The position numbers were made by a program, and so were the translations under genes. Of a stretch of DNA of 64,000 nt, positions 1-7,917 are shown piece after piece. How positions within the stretch are numbered: the stretch's first letter is position 1; each line of letters opens with the position of its first letter. The notes below the pieces were generated by a model that did no database searches, was not told the DNA's origin, and saw only the letters and a list, made by a program, of their open reading frames with translations. Origin of the DNA: Virgibacillus_F flavescens (GTDB taxonomy: Bacteria; Bacillota; Bacilli; Bacillales; Amphibacillaceae); assembly GCF_050574275.1 (NCBI RefSeq), contig NZ_CP192260.1, positions 3,286,001 to 3,350,000 on the forward strand, in the 5' to 3' direction.

Positions 1-40
1 AATTTTCCGTTCAAGACCCTGGTGGGTATATAATGAAGTC

Positions 41-252
41 ATTGAAAAAGTGGTAGCTAGCAATACTCTATCTTTTCACCCTCACTTAGCATCTTCGAAT
101 ATACGAGACTCCTGCGGGAACAGCACGAGTCTGAAGGCCCCGCAGAGTGGTTTTCTCGAGGAGATTGAAGCCGTGCCCGCGGAAAGCGAAGTGTATTCGA
201 AGATGCGATCGCAGATCCACTTGATTCGTACAACAAGTAAATTTTTCAGTGG
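41..252 (+). repeat. Long intergenic repeat, copy 1 (chimeric core)
   Basis: MITE-like element. It opens with TGAAAAAGTGG, closes with TTTTTCAGTGG and carries inner inverted arms (CATCTTCGAATATACG near 89-105 and its partner GTATATTCGAAGATG). Relatives lie near 29.2, 34.6, 40.1 and 46.6 kb. The core between the arms here matches the other repeat type seen at 28.9 and 46.9 kb, so the copy looks like a mosaic. No transposase is encoded. Confidence 0.8.
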
Positions 253-280
253 AGTATTGAAACAGCCCAGAAAAATTAGT

Positions 281-322
281 AAAAAAATTCATGCTGTAAG
301 GACTTTCGTGATACCTCACAGC
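281..322 (-). terminator. Rho-independent terminator
   Basis: On the minus strand GCTGTGAGG pairs with CCTTACAGC (one G-U pair) and is followed by a run of seven T. It lies just after the stop codon of the gene at 328-777. Confidence 0.8.
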
Positions 323-327
323 TTTTT

Positions 328-777
328 TTACTCCACTTTTACAGCAAACGCATAGCTCCCGTCACCCTGCTTCCAGTTGGCACGGATCAGATAAACATAC
401 ACACCGCTTTCCGCCGGGGCAGTGATTGTATTGTTTTTCATTTCAATCTTAATAACCTCTTCTTCGTCCGTCCACTTTTCTACAAAGAGACTATTTTCAA
501 GTGGTTCCTTGTCAAATTCAACGTTTATTTTTTCATTTGGTGATACCTTGACCGGTTCATGTTCCATTCCCATATCCCATCCTGATGTATAAACCATATC
601 GACACATTTTGCAGAAAAAAGTCCATCCCAGCAATAAGAACCTTGTGTGGTCGGAATTTCTGTATCACCAACGGTTACATTTGGGGTTGGTGGCTCTGTG
701 CTCCCGAGTGACTGGAAAAGAAAGACGCCTAATCCAATAATCCCAAGCGTAAGCAATAGTGCATTTACTTTTTTCAT
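328..777 (-). CDS. Hypothetical membrane-anchored extracellular protein
   Basis: 149 residues. The chosen ATG (777) follows a purine-rich AAGGAAAGGGGG site at normal spacing; an upstream in-frame ATG lacks one. Residues 1-25 form a short basic end and one hydrophobic segment without a lipobox cysteine, so this is an uncleaved anchor or a signal peptide. The remainder is acidic, with a pair of cysteines near residues 50-58, and ends in a beta-rich stretch. I do not recognise the family. It is monocistronic, with its own terminator downstream and argS upstream on the same strand. Confidence 0.6.
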   Translation of the reverse strand: MKKVNALLLTLGIIGLGVFLFQSLGSTEPPTPNVTVGDTEIPTTQGSYCWDGLFSAKCVDMVYTSGWDMGMEHEPVKVSPNEKINVEFDKEPLENSLFVEKWTDEEEVIKIEMKNNTITAPAESGVYVYLIRANWKQGDGSYAFAVKVE

Positions 778-841
778 TTCATTGCCCCCTTTCCTTCTAT
801 CTATTAAATGGACGTTTCGAGTCAAGAAAGGTTGCAATAAT

Positions 842-873
842 ACCTAAACAAATCTCCTACATTTGTTTAGGTA
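842..873 (-). terminator. Perfect palindrome over the argS stop codon
   Basis: ACCTAAACAAAT and ATTTGTTTAGGT form 12 perfect base pairs. The arm is shared with the last codons of argS. The following minus-strand sequence is only moderately T-rich, so terminator or 3'-end stabiliser are both possible. Confidence 0.55.
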
Positions 874-2563
874 CACCAACCCCTAATAGACGCAATCCCT
901 CTTTTAAAACGATCATTGTTGCTTGCACTAACTGTAAGCGAGAAGTCAGTTCGGCATCCTCATTTACTATTCTCACTGCACCATAATATTTATTGAAAGC
1001 CTGTGCCAAATCTATTGTATATTTCGCTATATGCGATGGATCGAAATGGAGATAAGCATAATGAACAACTTCCTCAAACTTCATTAATAGCGAAATGACT
1101 GTCCATGCTTTTTCATTCTCGAAAGCTTTCGTCGACTCGTTCATAATCGCTTTTTGTTGTCCCTTTTCTACTATTGAGTTTGCCCGCGAATACGTATATT
1201 GAATGTAAGGACCCGTCTCTCCCTCAAAAGTAAGCATATCTTCAAGAGAAAATTCGATATCATTTAACCGATAGTTTTTGAGATCATGAAATATTACTGC
1301 CCCAACACCAACTGTTTTTGCAACTTCTTTTTTATCAACAAGGTTTGGATTCCGGTTTTCAATTTTTTCAAGTGCCAGCTTAATTGCTTCTTGAAGCGTC
1401 TCCTCTAAAAGTACCGTTTTTCCTTTGCGGGTCGACATTTTTTTCCCATCTTTAAGTAACATACCAAATGGAATATGATGCATTTCCTTCGCCCATGAAT
1501 AGCCCATTTTTTCTAAGACTTTAAAAACCTGCTGGAAATGGAGCGATTGTTCAGATCCAACTACATATAACGCTTTAGCAAAATCATACTCCTTTTTTCT
1601 ATAGAAAGCTGCAGCTAAATCTCTGGTCGCATACAGTGTGGCGCCATCTGATTTTTTGATAAGACAAGGTGGTTTACTGTCTTCTTCTAATGTTACCACC
1701 TTTGCTCCTTTTGACTCTGATAACAAGTTTTTCTCTTCTAGTTCGGTTACTACAGCATCCATCTTATTATTATAAAAGGATTCACCGTTTAATGAATCGA
1801 ATTCAATACCCATTAGGCTGTAAATACGATCAAATTCTTCTAATGACTCTTCCCGAAACCATTTCCATAAAGAAACTGCTTCTTCATCACCTTCCTCCAG
1901 TTTTTTAAACCAACGTCTTCCTTCTTCCACTAGCTCTGGATTTACTTCTGCCTCCTGATGAAAACGGATATATAAAGCCAGTAATTCCTTAATGGGTTCT
2001 GCTCTTACGTTTTCTTCATTGCCCCACTTTTTATATGCAGTAATCAACCTTCCGAATTGGGTACCCCAATCTCCTAGATGATTAATTTTAATAGGCGAGT
2101 AGCCACATTTCTCCATAATATTTGCAAGTGCATTTCCAATAACTGTTGAGCGCAAATGCCCCATGGAAAATGGCTTGGCAATATTAGGTGATGAAAGATC
2201 TATCGTGACATGTTCACCTTTTCCGATTGAAATTTCTCCATACTTCTCTTGCTTTTCAAGTACGGTATTGATGACTTCCTGACCAATAAATTGTTTTTCA
2301 AAAAAGAAATTCAAATAGGCTCCAACTGGATCAACCTTTCTAAGGTAATCATGGTTTAGGATTGGAGATAGTTCTTCTGCAATCTGATGAGGAGCTTTTT
2401 TTAACTCCTTCGCTAATAAATAACAAGGAAACGCATAATCTCCCATCTCCTCTTTTGGTGGGATCTCGAGAGCATTTTCAATTTGTGCTTTTGAGAGTGA
2501 ATCAACATTTTTTTCACTTAATCCTTCATAAATTGTTGAAATTACAATCTCTTTGTATTCCAT
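857..2563 (-). CDS. argS: Arginyl-tRNA synthetase
   Basis: Class I aminoacyl-tRNA synthetase, 568 residues, charging tRNA-Arg in the cytoplasm. Visible parts: an N-terminal additional domain (about 1-110), the HIGH-type motif as SMGH at about 133-136 in a PNIAKPFSMGHLRST context, the KMSK-type loop as KMSTRKG in the middle of the protein, and the C-terminal anticodon-binding domain rich in Y/F. The first His of HIGH being Ser is a variant I recall from other Firmicutes ArgRS and probably not a defect. ATG follows AAAAAAGGAGG. The gene is preceded by a T-box leader whose specifier reads CGA, an Arg codon, which independently supports the assignment and implies induction by uncharged tRNA-Arg. 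Confidence 0.97.
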   Translation of the reverse strand: MEYKEIVISTIYEGLSEKNVDSLSKAQIENALEIPPKEEMGDYAFPCYLLAKELKKAPHQIAEELSPILNHDYLRKVDPVGAYLNFFFEKQFIGQEVINTVLEKQEKYGEISIGKGEHVTIDLSSPNIAKPFSMGHLRSTVIGNALANIMEKCGYSPIKINHLGDWGTQFGRLITAYKKWGNEENVRAEPIKELLALYIRFHQEAEVNPELVEEGRRWFKKLEEGDEEAVSLWKWFREESLEEFDRIYSLMGIEFDSLNGESFYNNKMDAVVTELEEKNLLSESKGAKVVTLEEDSKPPCLIKKSDGATLYATRDLAAAFYRKKEYDFAKALYVVGSEQSLHFQQVFKVLEKMGYSWAKEMHHIPFGMLLKDGKKMSTRKGKTVLLEETLQEAIKLALEKIENRNPNLVDKKEVAKTVGVGAVIFHDLKNYRLNDIEFSLEDMLTFEGETGPYIQYTYSRANSIVEKGQQKAIMNESTKAFENEKAWTVISLLMKFEEVVHYAYLHFDPSHIAKYTIDLAQAFNKYYGAVRIVNEDAELTSRLQLVQATMIVLKEGLRLLGVGVPKQM

Positions 2564-2596
2564 AACAATTCCTCCTTTTTTGACTTTTACTCCATT

Positions 2597-2632
2597 AAAA
2601 AACCCCCGTCTCTAATAAATAATTAGAGACGA
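2597..2632 (-). terminator. argS: T-box intrinsic terminator
   Basis: Minus strand: CGTCTCTAAT, a short loop, ATTAGAGACG, then GGGG and a six-T run. It sits between the T-box sequence and argS, and is the terminator that the alternative antiterminator would disrupt. Confidence 0.9.
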
Positions 2633-2852
2633 AGGTTAACTCGCGGTACCACTCTACTTGCTTAAAAAAATAAGCCAGCTCAAAAATGTAACGGATTCTA
2701 CCCCGAGTTTATCTACTAATTTCAATAAACTTTCTCAGAGGTGCGGTTCGCAATTGATTTCGTACCAGGCTTTCACCATTCCTAGCTCGCTAACAAACGA
2801 AAATACAATTACTACTCTCCTCTTCTCAGAATTCACTTTATTTAATTGTTGT
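2597..2852 (-). promoter_or_regulatory. argS: T-box riboswitch (Arg)
   Basis: The minus strand holds AGAGTGGTACCGCG (2655-2642), the T-box core that pairs with the free tRNA acceptor end. Stem I is visible: AGAGG near 2824-2815 pairs with CCTCT near 2742-2737, with an internal loop carrying an AGTA-type motif on one side and GCGAACCGCA on the other. The specifier codon appears to be CGA (2750-2748), followed by the usual ACC. CGA is arginine, matching the downstream argS. Mode: transcription read-through when tRNA-Arg is uncharged. Confidence 0.93.
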
Positions 2853-2859
2853 TGAACGT

Positions 2860-2888
2860 AGTATATACATTTCGATGGGGAAATGCAA
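2860..2888 (-). promoter_or_regulatory. argS: SigA-type promoter of the argS leader
   Basis: Minus strand -35 TTGCAT (2888-2883), 17-base spacer, -10 TATACT (2865-2860). It places the transcript start just before the T-box stem I. Confidence 0.7.
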
Positions 2889-2905
2889 TCCTATTTTAAT
2901 TTATT

Positions 2906-3223
2906 TTAATCAATATAAACATCTAGCACATTTTCAAGCGAAATCTCTTTTTCTCCCACACGCAAATAACCGCTTCGCGCATTAATTTTCAGCAGCTTCC
3001 CGCGTGCCACAGCGAAATGAGGTTCGTCGTAATGTTTAATTTCGACTGTTAAGTTATTATGAAGCGCGCACTGGAGTTTCGTTTCCATCTCCATTAGCTG
3101 CTGCTCGTCAAGAATTGGTTTCTCTTTATATTCTTCCTCCTGCCACATTTTCTTCAATAACTCGATGTGCTCCGGAAGCATCATCGCCGTCCACTTTTTT
3201 GTACCTCGATCATTTACACTCAT
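2906..3223 (-). CDS. YolD-like protein
   Basis: 105 residues, YolD family. The N-terminal NDRGTKKWTAMMLPEH block is the family signature; the rest is a small WYL-like beta fold ending in a repeated LEN/LDV motif. In B. subtilis YolD-type genes accompany SOS-induced Y-family polymerases (uvrX, yqjW); no polymerase gene is beside this one. It is the second gene of a two-gene unit, two bases after the 71-residue protein upstream, and sits under the SOS-type box at 3460-3473. Biochemical role is unknown. Confidence 0.85.
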   Translation of the reverse strand: MSVNDRGTKKWTAMMLPEHIELLKKMWQEEEYKEKPILDEQQLMEMETKLQCALHNNLTVEIKHYDEPHFAVARGKLLKINARSGYLRVGEKEISLENVLDVYID

Positions 3224-3225
3224 AT

Positions 3226-3441
3226 CTATGCACCCATCCTTTTGCGAACTTGCCCTACTGACAGTATATTCTCCAGCTTAAATGTTCGGATTGTTCGCTT
3301 CGTATAACAATAGGCCATTATCATGTCATCATTTAGTTTAAGAACCCGCACCACCCGCTGTGAAACACAGTTGTCACTGGACAGGTAAATCATTTCAAGC
3401 TTCTCTTTATTCTGGATCGACCTCATAATCATGTTTTTCAT
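3226..3441 (-). CDS. Short WYL-domain-like protein
   Basis: 71 residues, starting at an ATG behind GGAGGT. The pattern KLEMIYLSSDNCVSQRVVRV, then AYCYTKRTIRTFKLENILSV, resembles a minimal WYL-type beta domain such as often accompanies YolD proteins; there is no helix-turn-helix. It leads the operon, and its promoter region holds a LexA/DinR-type box, so damage-inducible expression of the pair is likely. Molecular function unknown. Confidence 0.7.
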   Translation of the reverse strand: MKNMIMRSIQNKEKLEMIYLSSDNCVSQRVVRVLKLNDDMIMAYCYTKRTIRTFKLENILSVGQVRKRMGA

Positions 3442-3459
3442 GATGTAACCTCCATAATA

Positions 3460-3480
3460 AGAACGTTTGTTCCCATTATA
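3460..3480 (-). promoter_or_regulatory. LexA (DinR) SOS box and -10
   Basis: GAAC-GTTT-GTTC at 3461-3472 fits the Bacillus SOS operator core GAAC-N4-GTTC. On the minus strand it lies immediately downstream of a perfect TATAAT (3480-3475), a position where bound LexA would block initiation. Confidence 0.7.
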
Positions 3481-3566
3481 GCATATTTTTTCCGAAAGGG
3501 TACTAATTTATGCAAAAAAAATAAGGCAAGAAGAATGATGAATTCTCCTGCCTTATCGTTTTCATC

Positions 3567-4190
3567 CTACATCTTATTTCCTTCTGCAGGGATGGGGTTT
3601 TTACTGAAAATATTCGCCAAATGCATGGTATTGTACGCAAGCATCTGGATATGATTTTGTGTAAATTCGTTTTTAATACCTTCTGCTTCAATAAATGATT
3701 TACCCGGTCCAGCTTCTCCAACCCAATACGTATCAACGTTCGGTGGAATAACAAAGCCAATGTGTGATAGGCCATATAAAATAGAAGCTGCTGCATTCTT
3801 TGCACCATCTTCGTTACCGGTTATCACAACGCCGCCTACTTTATTGTAGAAAACGGACTGTCCTTTATCATTTGTTTCACTGCTGCTGCCATATAATCTT
3901 TCGATAGCAACGGTCGCCAAGCTGCTTTTCTCACCAAGCCAAATCGGCGTACCAATAAGTACAATATTAGCTTCTTTTACTTTTTCAAAAATCTCTGGCC
4001 ATTGATCGCCGTCACCAAGATCTGGACTAATCCCATAAGGAATATGGTAATCAGCTAAGCGAACACTTTCCGTTTCTACATCGTTCTCTTTATAAATGGC
4101 CTGCACATGTTCATACAGCGCCTCTGTATTGGATTCATCTGAACTTCCTTTTAACGTTGCATTTAAAAATAATACTTTTAATTTATTCAT
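3567..4190 (-). CDS. Flavodoxin-family NAD(P)H-dependent oxidoreductase
   Basis: 207 residues, a flavodoxin-fold protein of the WrbA/NADPH-dependent FMN reductase group. The N-terminal LNATLKGSSDESNTE is the phosphate-binding loop for FMN; GTPIWLGEKSS (about residues 80-90) and GGVVITGNEDGA (about 118-130) are the other flavin-contacting segments. The ATG follows a GAGGGAGGT-like site. It stands alone between the YolD pair and a divergent transporter. Probable role is quinone or similar substrate reduction; the substrate cannot be told from sequence. Confidence 0.85.
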   Translation of the reverse strand: MNKLKVLFLNATLKGSSDESNTEALYEHVQAIYKENDVETESVRLADYHIPYGISPDLGDGDQWPEIFEKVKEANIVLIGTPIWLGEKSSLATVAIERLYGSSSETNDKGQSVFYNKVGGVVITGNEDGAKNAAASILYGLSHIGFVIPPNVDTYWVGEAGPGKSFIEAEGIKNEFTQNHIQMLAYNTMHLANIFSKNPIPAEGNKM

Positions 4191-4314
4191 TTAATAACCT
4201 CCCTCTTCCTGCTTTACCCGATAAGGTTGAAAAGTAATCAGAGAAGGAAGCAAGATTTCGAAATGAAATTACCACCAAAGTCTGCCATAATAAGAATGGA
4301 GAAGGAGGCAGATC

Positions 4315-5220
4315 ATGCTGCGATTGTATGGAGCCTTAATCGGGCTTAGTTTAATTTGGGGTTTATCGTTTGTTTTTATGAAATGGTTACTTCCTTCAGC
4401 AGGTGTATGGGGAATTGTATTTCTTCGCTGTATAACAGGTGCGATCATCCTGCTTCCACTCTTATTGTGGAAACGCAGAGAAATTAATGGAAAACTGCCT
4501 TGGAAAGCACTAATTGTTGTTGGCATCTGTAACTGTGGATTGGCATGGGGTTTGATTTCTTTAAGTGAGACGGTGATAAACAGTTCAACCGCTTCGATTC
4601 TGAACGCAACTACTCCGATCTGGACAGGTCTAATTGGATTTATACTTTTTTCTTATCGACTTGTCAGTCGCCAGTGGATTGGCATTTTTATTGGCTTCTT
4701 CGGGATACTTGTGCTGATGGATTTTCAGTTCGGCAAGCTTTTTGGTGAAAAATTCATCGGAATTGGAACAATGCTTGCTGCCACTATCTGCTACGGGCTT
4801 GCCGGGCAATTAACAAAACGGTATTTGTCGCAGGTGGGGGTGCTGGTTATAACAACTTTCGCCTTATTTACGAGTAGTATTGTCGGTTTCATCGGGATGT
4901 TGTTTACTGAGCCGTTCAAACTGGAATTGCTGCTTCATCCGCTTCCGATATTTGCAATCATCGGTCTTGGTTGTTTCGGTTCAGGTCTTGGACAATTGAT
5001 CTATTTCTATATCAATAAAAAAGGCAGTCCTGAGTTAGCAGCCACTGTCACTTACCTGATTCCCGTCTCTGCTATGGTCTGGGGCTATTTACTTCTGGGA
5101 GAAACAATCACACAAAATATTGTTGTCGGACTGCTAATTATTTTTGCCGGCGTCTATCTTTCATCAAGAAAACCCAAAATGAAGAGAACTAATCTTGTTG
5201 CTGATCAACAACAAGATTAG
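4315..5220 (+). CDS. EamA-family (DMT) transporter
   Basis: 301 residues with about ten hydrophobic segments in two EamA repeats (roughly 1-140 and 150-290), the arrangement of the drug/metabolite transporter superfamily. Each half ends near a P-x-x-x-x-x-G-x-x-x-L-x-E pattern (IPVSAMVWGYLLLGE in the second). ATG follows GAGAAGGAGG. The last codons form one arm of a perfect palindrome that includes the stop codon. It is monocistronic. Export of an amino acid or other metabolite is typical of the family; the substrate is unknown. Confidence 0.9.
   Translation: MLRLYGALIGLSLIWGLSFVFMKWLLPSAGVWGIVFLRCITGAIILLPLLLWKRREINGKLPWKALIVVGICNCGLAWGLISLSETVINSSTASILNATTPIWTGLIGFILFSYRLVSRQWIGIFIGFFGILVLMDFQFGKLFGEKFIGIGTMLAATICYGLAGQLTKRYLSQVGVLVITTFALFTSSIVGFIGMLFTEPFKLELLLHPLPIFAIIGLGCFGSGLGQLIYFYINKKGSPELAATVTYLIPVSAMVWGYLLLGETITQNIVVGLLIIFAGVYLSSRKPKMKRTNLVADQQQD
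5189..5220 (+). terminator. Perfect palindrome over the EamA gene stop
   Basis: CTAATCTTGTTG at 5189-5200 and CAACAAGATTAG at 5209-5220, 12 perfect pairs around an 8-base loop. No clear T run follows, so it may act as a 3'-end stabiliser rather than a terminator. Confidence 0.5.
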
Positions 5221-5319
5221 TTCATTCGCTCGTACACCATGGATCTCTGGGGATATCTCAAAGATCTTTTTATATGACTGCTTGAATCGAAATCTCTATC
5301 CAAATTCAGATCAATCCCA

Positions 5320-5619
5320 TTATTTATTTTCAAATGAATGTAACGAAACACGATATGGATGCACCTCTGCGTTCATTAGTCCTGCCAATACAGATGGATC
5401 TTTTTCCATAATAGCACGAGCTGTATCTAGAGATTCTGACAGAAAAATAACGATGCCAAATGCACCATCAAGACAAGGCCCAGCCAAAATTAGCTTCTTT
5501 TCAGCCTGAAGTTCCTGAAGATACTGAAAGTGCCGCTCCATTATTTGGTTCTCTTCTTCCGTCATCGTATCGATAAAATTATTTTTTACTGGCCGGATGA
5601 TATATACAAATTCGTCCAC
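5320..5619 (-). CDS. YciI-like protein
   Basis: 99 residues of the YciI/YCII dimeric alpha-beta barrel family. The typical features are present: RPVKNNFIDTMTEEE with the following H (MERHFQYLQELQAEKKLILAGPCLDG) and a C-terminal DP-x6-LMNAEVHPYRV. The family is related to muconolactone-type enzymes, but its reactions are mostly unknown. It is the second gene of a pair with the SRPBCC gene 21 bases upstream, a grouping that suggests shared regulation. Confidence 0.85.
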   Translation of the reverse strand: MDEFVYIIRPVKNNFIDTMTEEENQIMERHFQYLQELQAEKKLILAGPCLDGAFGIVIFLSESLDTARAIMEKDPSVLAGLMNAEVHPYRVSLHSFENK

Positions 5620-5640
5620 ATTCCGTCTCCTTTCACGCTG

Positions 5641-6081
5641 CTAATGAATCAATGAAGCCCTCATATCATGAACGCCATGTTCCACGTAAGCCTTTAAACA
5701 GGAAAGCGTATATACCCAGCCTTCTTTTTGCCCCATCATTTTGTTGACGATTTCTGGGTCATCTTCCTTTAAGCCCGATTCGTTCACTTCAATAATGGTG
5801 TGCTTGTCCTGTTCTTTTAATGAAATAGTAACGACAGTCCCCGCGTCATGTTCACTTCCCCACGAAAACTTGATTCGTTTATTTTTCTCGACTTCTAATA
5901 CGTCAATGACCCCTTCAGCCTTATATTCATCATACCGCAGCGTCACCGCTTTACCCTGTTCCCATCTTTCCGAACTGGATGAGAACCAGAAGTTCCCTAT
6001 CTTCACTGGATCTACGATGGCTTCGAACACTTCCTCAGCTGATGAACGTATTTCAAATTTCGTTGTTACGTTTGTATTCAT
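5641..6081 (-). CDS. SRPBCC (AHSA1-like) protein
   Basis: 146 residues. The start TTKFEIRSSAEEVFEAIVDPVKIGNFWF is the classic opening of the SRPBCC/AHSA1 helix-grip fold; the C-terminal helix contains GWVYTLSCLKAYVEHG, also typical. These proteins bind hydrophobic ligands in a deep cavity; the ligand here is unknown. It leads a two-gene unit with the YciI-like gene. Confidence 0.88.
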   Translation of the reverse strand: MNTNVTTKFEIRSSAEEVFEAIVDPVKIGNFWFSSSSERWEQGKAVTLRYDEYKAEGVIDVLEVEKNKRIKFSWGSEHDAGTVVTISLKEQDKHTIIEVNESGLKEDDPEIVNKMMGQKEGWVYTLSCLKAYVEHGVHDMRASLIH

Positions 6082-6203
6082 TTTGACTCAACTCGCTTTC
6101 AATTGGTTTATGTATGTATCGGCAGATTTCCGACATCGATAAAGTATAGGTGATGCCAGCAATGCTTGTGCTCTCTCATTCTATTTTTAAAATAGCAGGA
6201 TGT

Positions 6204-7006
6204 TTATTCAGCCTTTAGCCAAAATGAGTTAATAAATATTGTTGAAAATCCTACTTTCAACATATTATCATGACTGATTGAACCGAATTCTACATCCGTA
6301 TACAATTTTTTTAATTCCATTTCTTTTACAGCTTGCAGTCTAAAGTGAGTAATGCTTTTTGAACTCCTTTTCCTCTAAATGAAGGAAAGGTAAAATCGTT
6401 TGCAATATATCCTTCATCTCCTTTTACAAACAAGGAACCCATCCCTGCCACTTCTCCATCCATATACGCTATATAGTTATGAAAGTTTGCCTGAGTATAG
6501 TATGCAGCTTTTTTGATAGCCATCACCAGACTGATTTCCTTATTATTCGAGCGAGAGATCAGCTCTAGAAATTCTAATACATTTTTTTCGTTTACATTCA
6601 CTATTTTTATTTCATCATTACTATAACTGCTAAGATAAGGCTCTATCGATAAAAAGACTAGTTGTTCCGCGCATACAAATCCTCTGTTGCTAAGTGCCTG
6701 AGTTGTCTCCATATTTGTATGATTCGGAGTCTTATCAAAACAAGGCGTTATTTCTTTCGAATAATACATATCTAACATGTCATCTATTTTATCAATATCC
6801 TTTATTCCAAACCCTTTAATACGGTTATAGTAAATGGAATCTTTTGCAGTTTCATCAGTAAGCAGGGTACATTCTCCTACCCTTTTAACTTCTAGATCTG
6901 CATTATCTTGATACACGGATCTCTTTGCATTGAATGCAGTTAACTCCACTTCCATTTCATTAATTCTTTCTGTTTCTGATACTATTTTTCCGTTGTAATG
7001 CTCCAT
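6204..7006 (-). pseudogene. GNAT acetyltransferase gene with a frameshift
   Basis: The frame from 7006 to 6326 encodes 226 residues ending FRGKGVQKALLTLDCKL, where the GNAT acetyl-CoA loop (RGKGVQKALL) is followed by an abrupt stop. Reading on in the next frame from about 6345 gives RLQAVKEMELKKLYTDVEF, then GSISHDNMLKVGFSTIF, and a stop at 6204-6206: the usual C-terminal strand and helix of the fold. One base lost near 6340-6348 (for example TAT to TT in an expected LTYRLQ) explains both halves. An intact product would have about 266 residues. Either a recent pseudogene or a sequencing error. Confidence 0.85.
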
Positions 7007-7053
7007 TTAATCACTCCGTTATGCTTTTTATTCTTTGTTGGAAACAGAATCCC

Positions 7054-7341
7054 CTATGACTTCTTAAAAAGCTTCCTCTGTTTCATATAATCGACGGCTT
7101 TCGTTTTGTTGGTTTGTTTAAAGACGTACGCTGTCTCGTTTTTTTCTTTGTAATAGCTATTAAATCTTTCTTCTGAAAGCAAGCCATCCATAATTGCTTT
7201 TTTCACTGCGCAGTCATTCTCGGTTGTATGAGTGCAGTTCGTGTACTTGCAGCTCTTGGACAATTCTGCAATATCTTGAAATCCTTCATCAAGCAGTTCT
7301 GCAGAATCAATGATTTCAATCACCTTTTTATATGATGTCAT
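7054..7341 (-). CDS. Free-standing RsgA C-terminal domain-like protein
   Basis: 95 residues. The segment EGFQDIAELSKSCKYTNCTH, the following Cys (DCAVKKAIMDGLLSEERFNS), and the lysine-rich end match the zinc-binding C-terminal domain of the ribosome-assembly GTPase RsgA (YloQ), including the C-x4-C-x-H and later C ligands. The OB fold and the whole circularly permuted GTPase domain (about 200 residues) are absent, and no remnant of them is visible upstream. Even so, it has an ATG behind AAAAAGGAAGTGG. It may be a truncated paralogue or a domain-only protein; I cannot decide which. Confidence 0.7.
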   Translation of the reverse strand: MTSYKKVIEIIDSAELLDEGFQDIAELSKSCKYTNCTHTTENDCAVKKAIMDGLLSEERFNSYYKEKNETAYVFKQTNKTKAVDYMKQRKLFKKS

Positions 7342-7392
7342 TTGCCACTTCCTTTTTAGATATATTTAACCAGACAGGATGGTTACCACTAT

Positions 7393-7917
7393 TTATTCTT
7401 CCACTTCAACCACTATACTTTCATAGAATTCATCTTCTATATAAACGAGAACTTTCCATACACCTGCTGAGGGGAAATGCAGGTGTGTAGGCATATTAAC
7501 ACTGTCTGGGCTTACTTCAGCAGATTCATAAAATGTTCCCTCAAATATATCGACCATTTCCTCGGTTCCTTTTTTTAAGGCTTTTACCTGAACTGGCTTA
7601 TCATAAATATTTTCCTTCCCAAAATAAAACCAAAAATATTTCTGCGTTTTTCCGGCTAAAATCGGGAAAGGTCCAGAATATCCAAATGTTTTCTCGTTTC
7701 CTACGACGGTATAAGAACCCTCTTTCCCACTTTCATAAACCACCGTATGTTCAAACGTTGGTGACAAGTCCCAGTTTTTATTCTGGATCGCGTCATTGTT
7801 ACTTACTTGAGTTGTATCTTCCTGCTTTGTTTTACCTGAGGCATCTTTATTTTCATCAGAAGTACAAGCAACGAGCGTACTTGCCATGATCAACAATGAT
7901 AGAGTTAGTATTTTCAT
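7393..7917 (-). CDS. Lipoprotein, DUF4871-like
   Basis: 174 residues. A signal peptide ends in the lipobox LVAC (C18), so the mature protein should be lipidated and attached to the outer face of the membrane. After a charged linker (20-48), the segment WDLSPTFEHTVV, then GNEKTFGYSGPFPILAGKTQ and a final immunoglobulin-like beta region resemble DUF4871 proteins of Bacillus. ATG with upstream GGGAGTGAG. It is alone on its strand next to the collagen-like gene. Function unknown. Confidence 0.75.
   Translation of the reverse strand: MKILTLSLLIMASTLVACTSDENKDASGKTKQEDTTQVSNNDAIQNKNWDLSPTFEHTVVYESGKEGSYTVVGNEKTFGYSGPFPILAGKTQKYFWFYFGKENIYDKPVQVKALKKGTEEMVDIFEGTFYESAEVSPDSVNMPTHLHFPSAGVWKVLVYIEDEFYESIVVEVEE

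Noticed and set aside
50..355. 101-residue ORF across the first repeat
   Set aside because: It runs through the repeat element and its translation is the repeat read in one frame; no family and no start signal.
3503..3808. ORF opposite the flavodoxin-like gene end
   Set aside because: It lies in another frame of a well supported gene and contains no recognisable domain.
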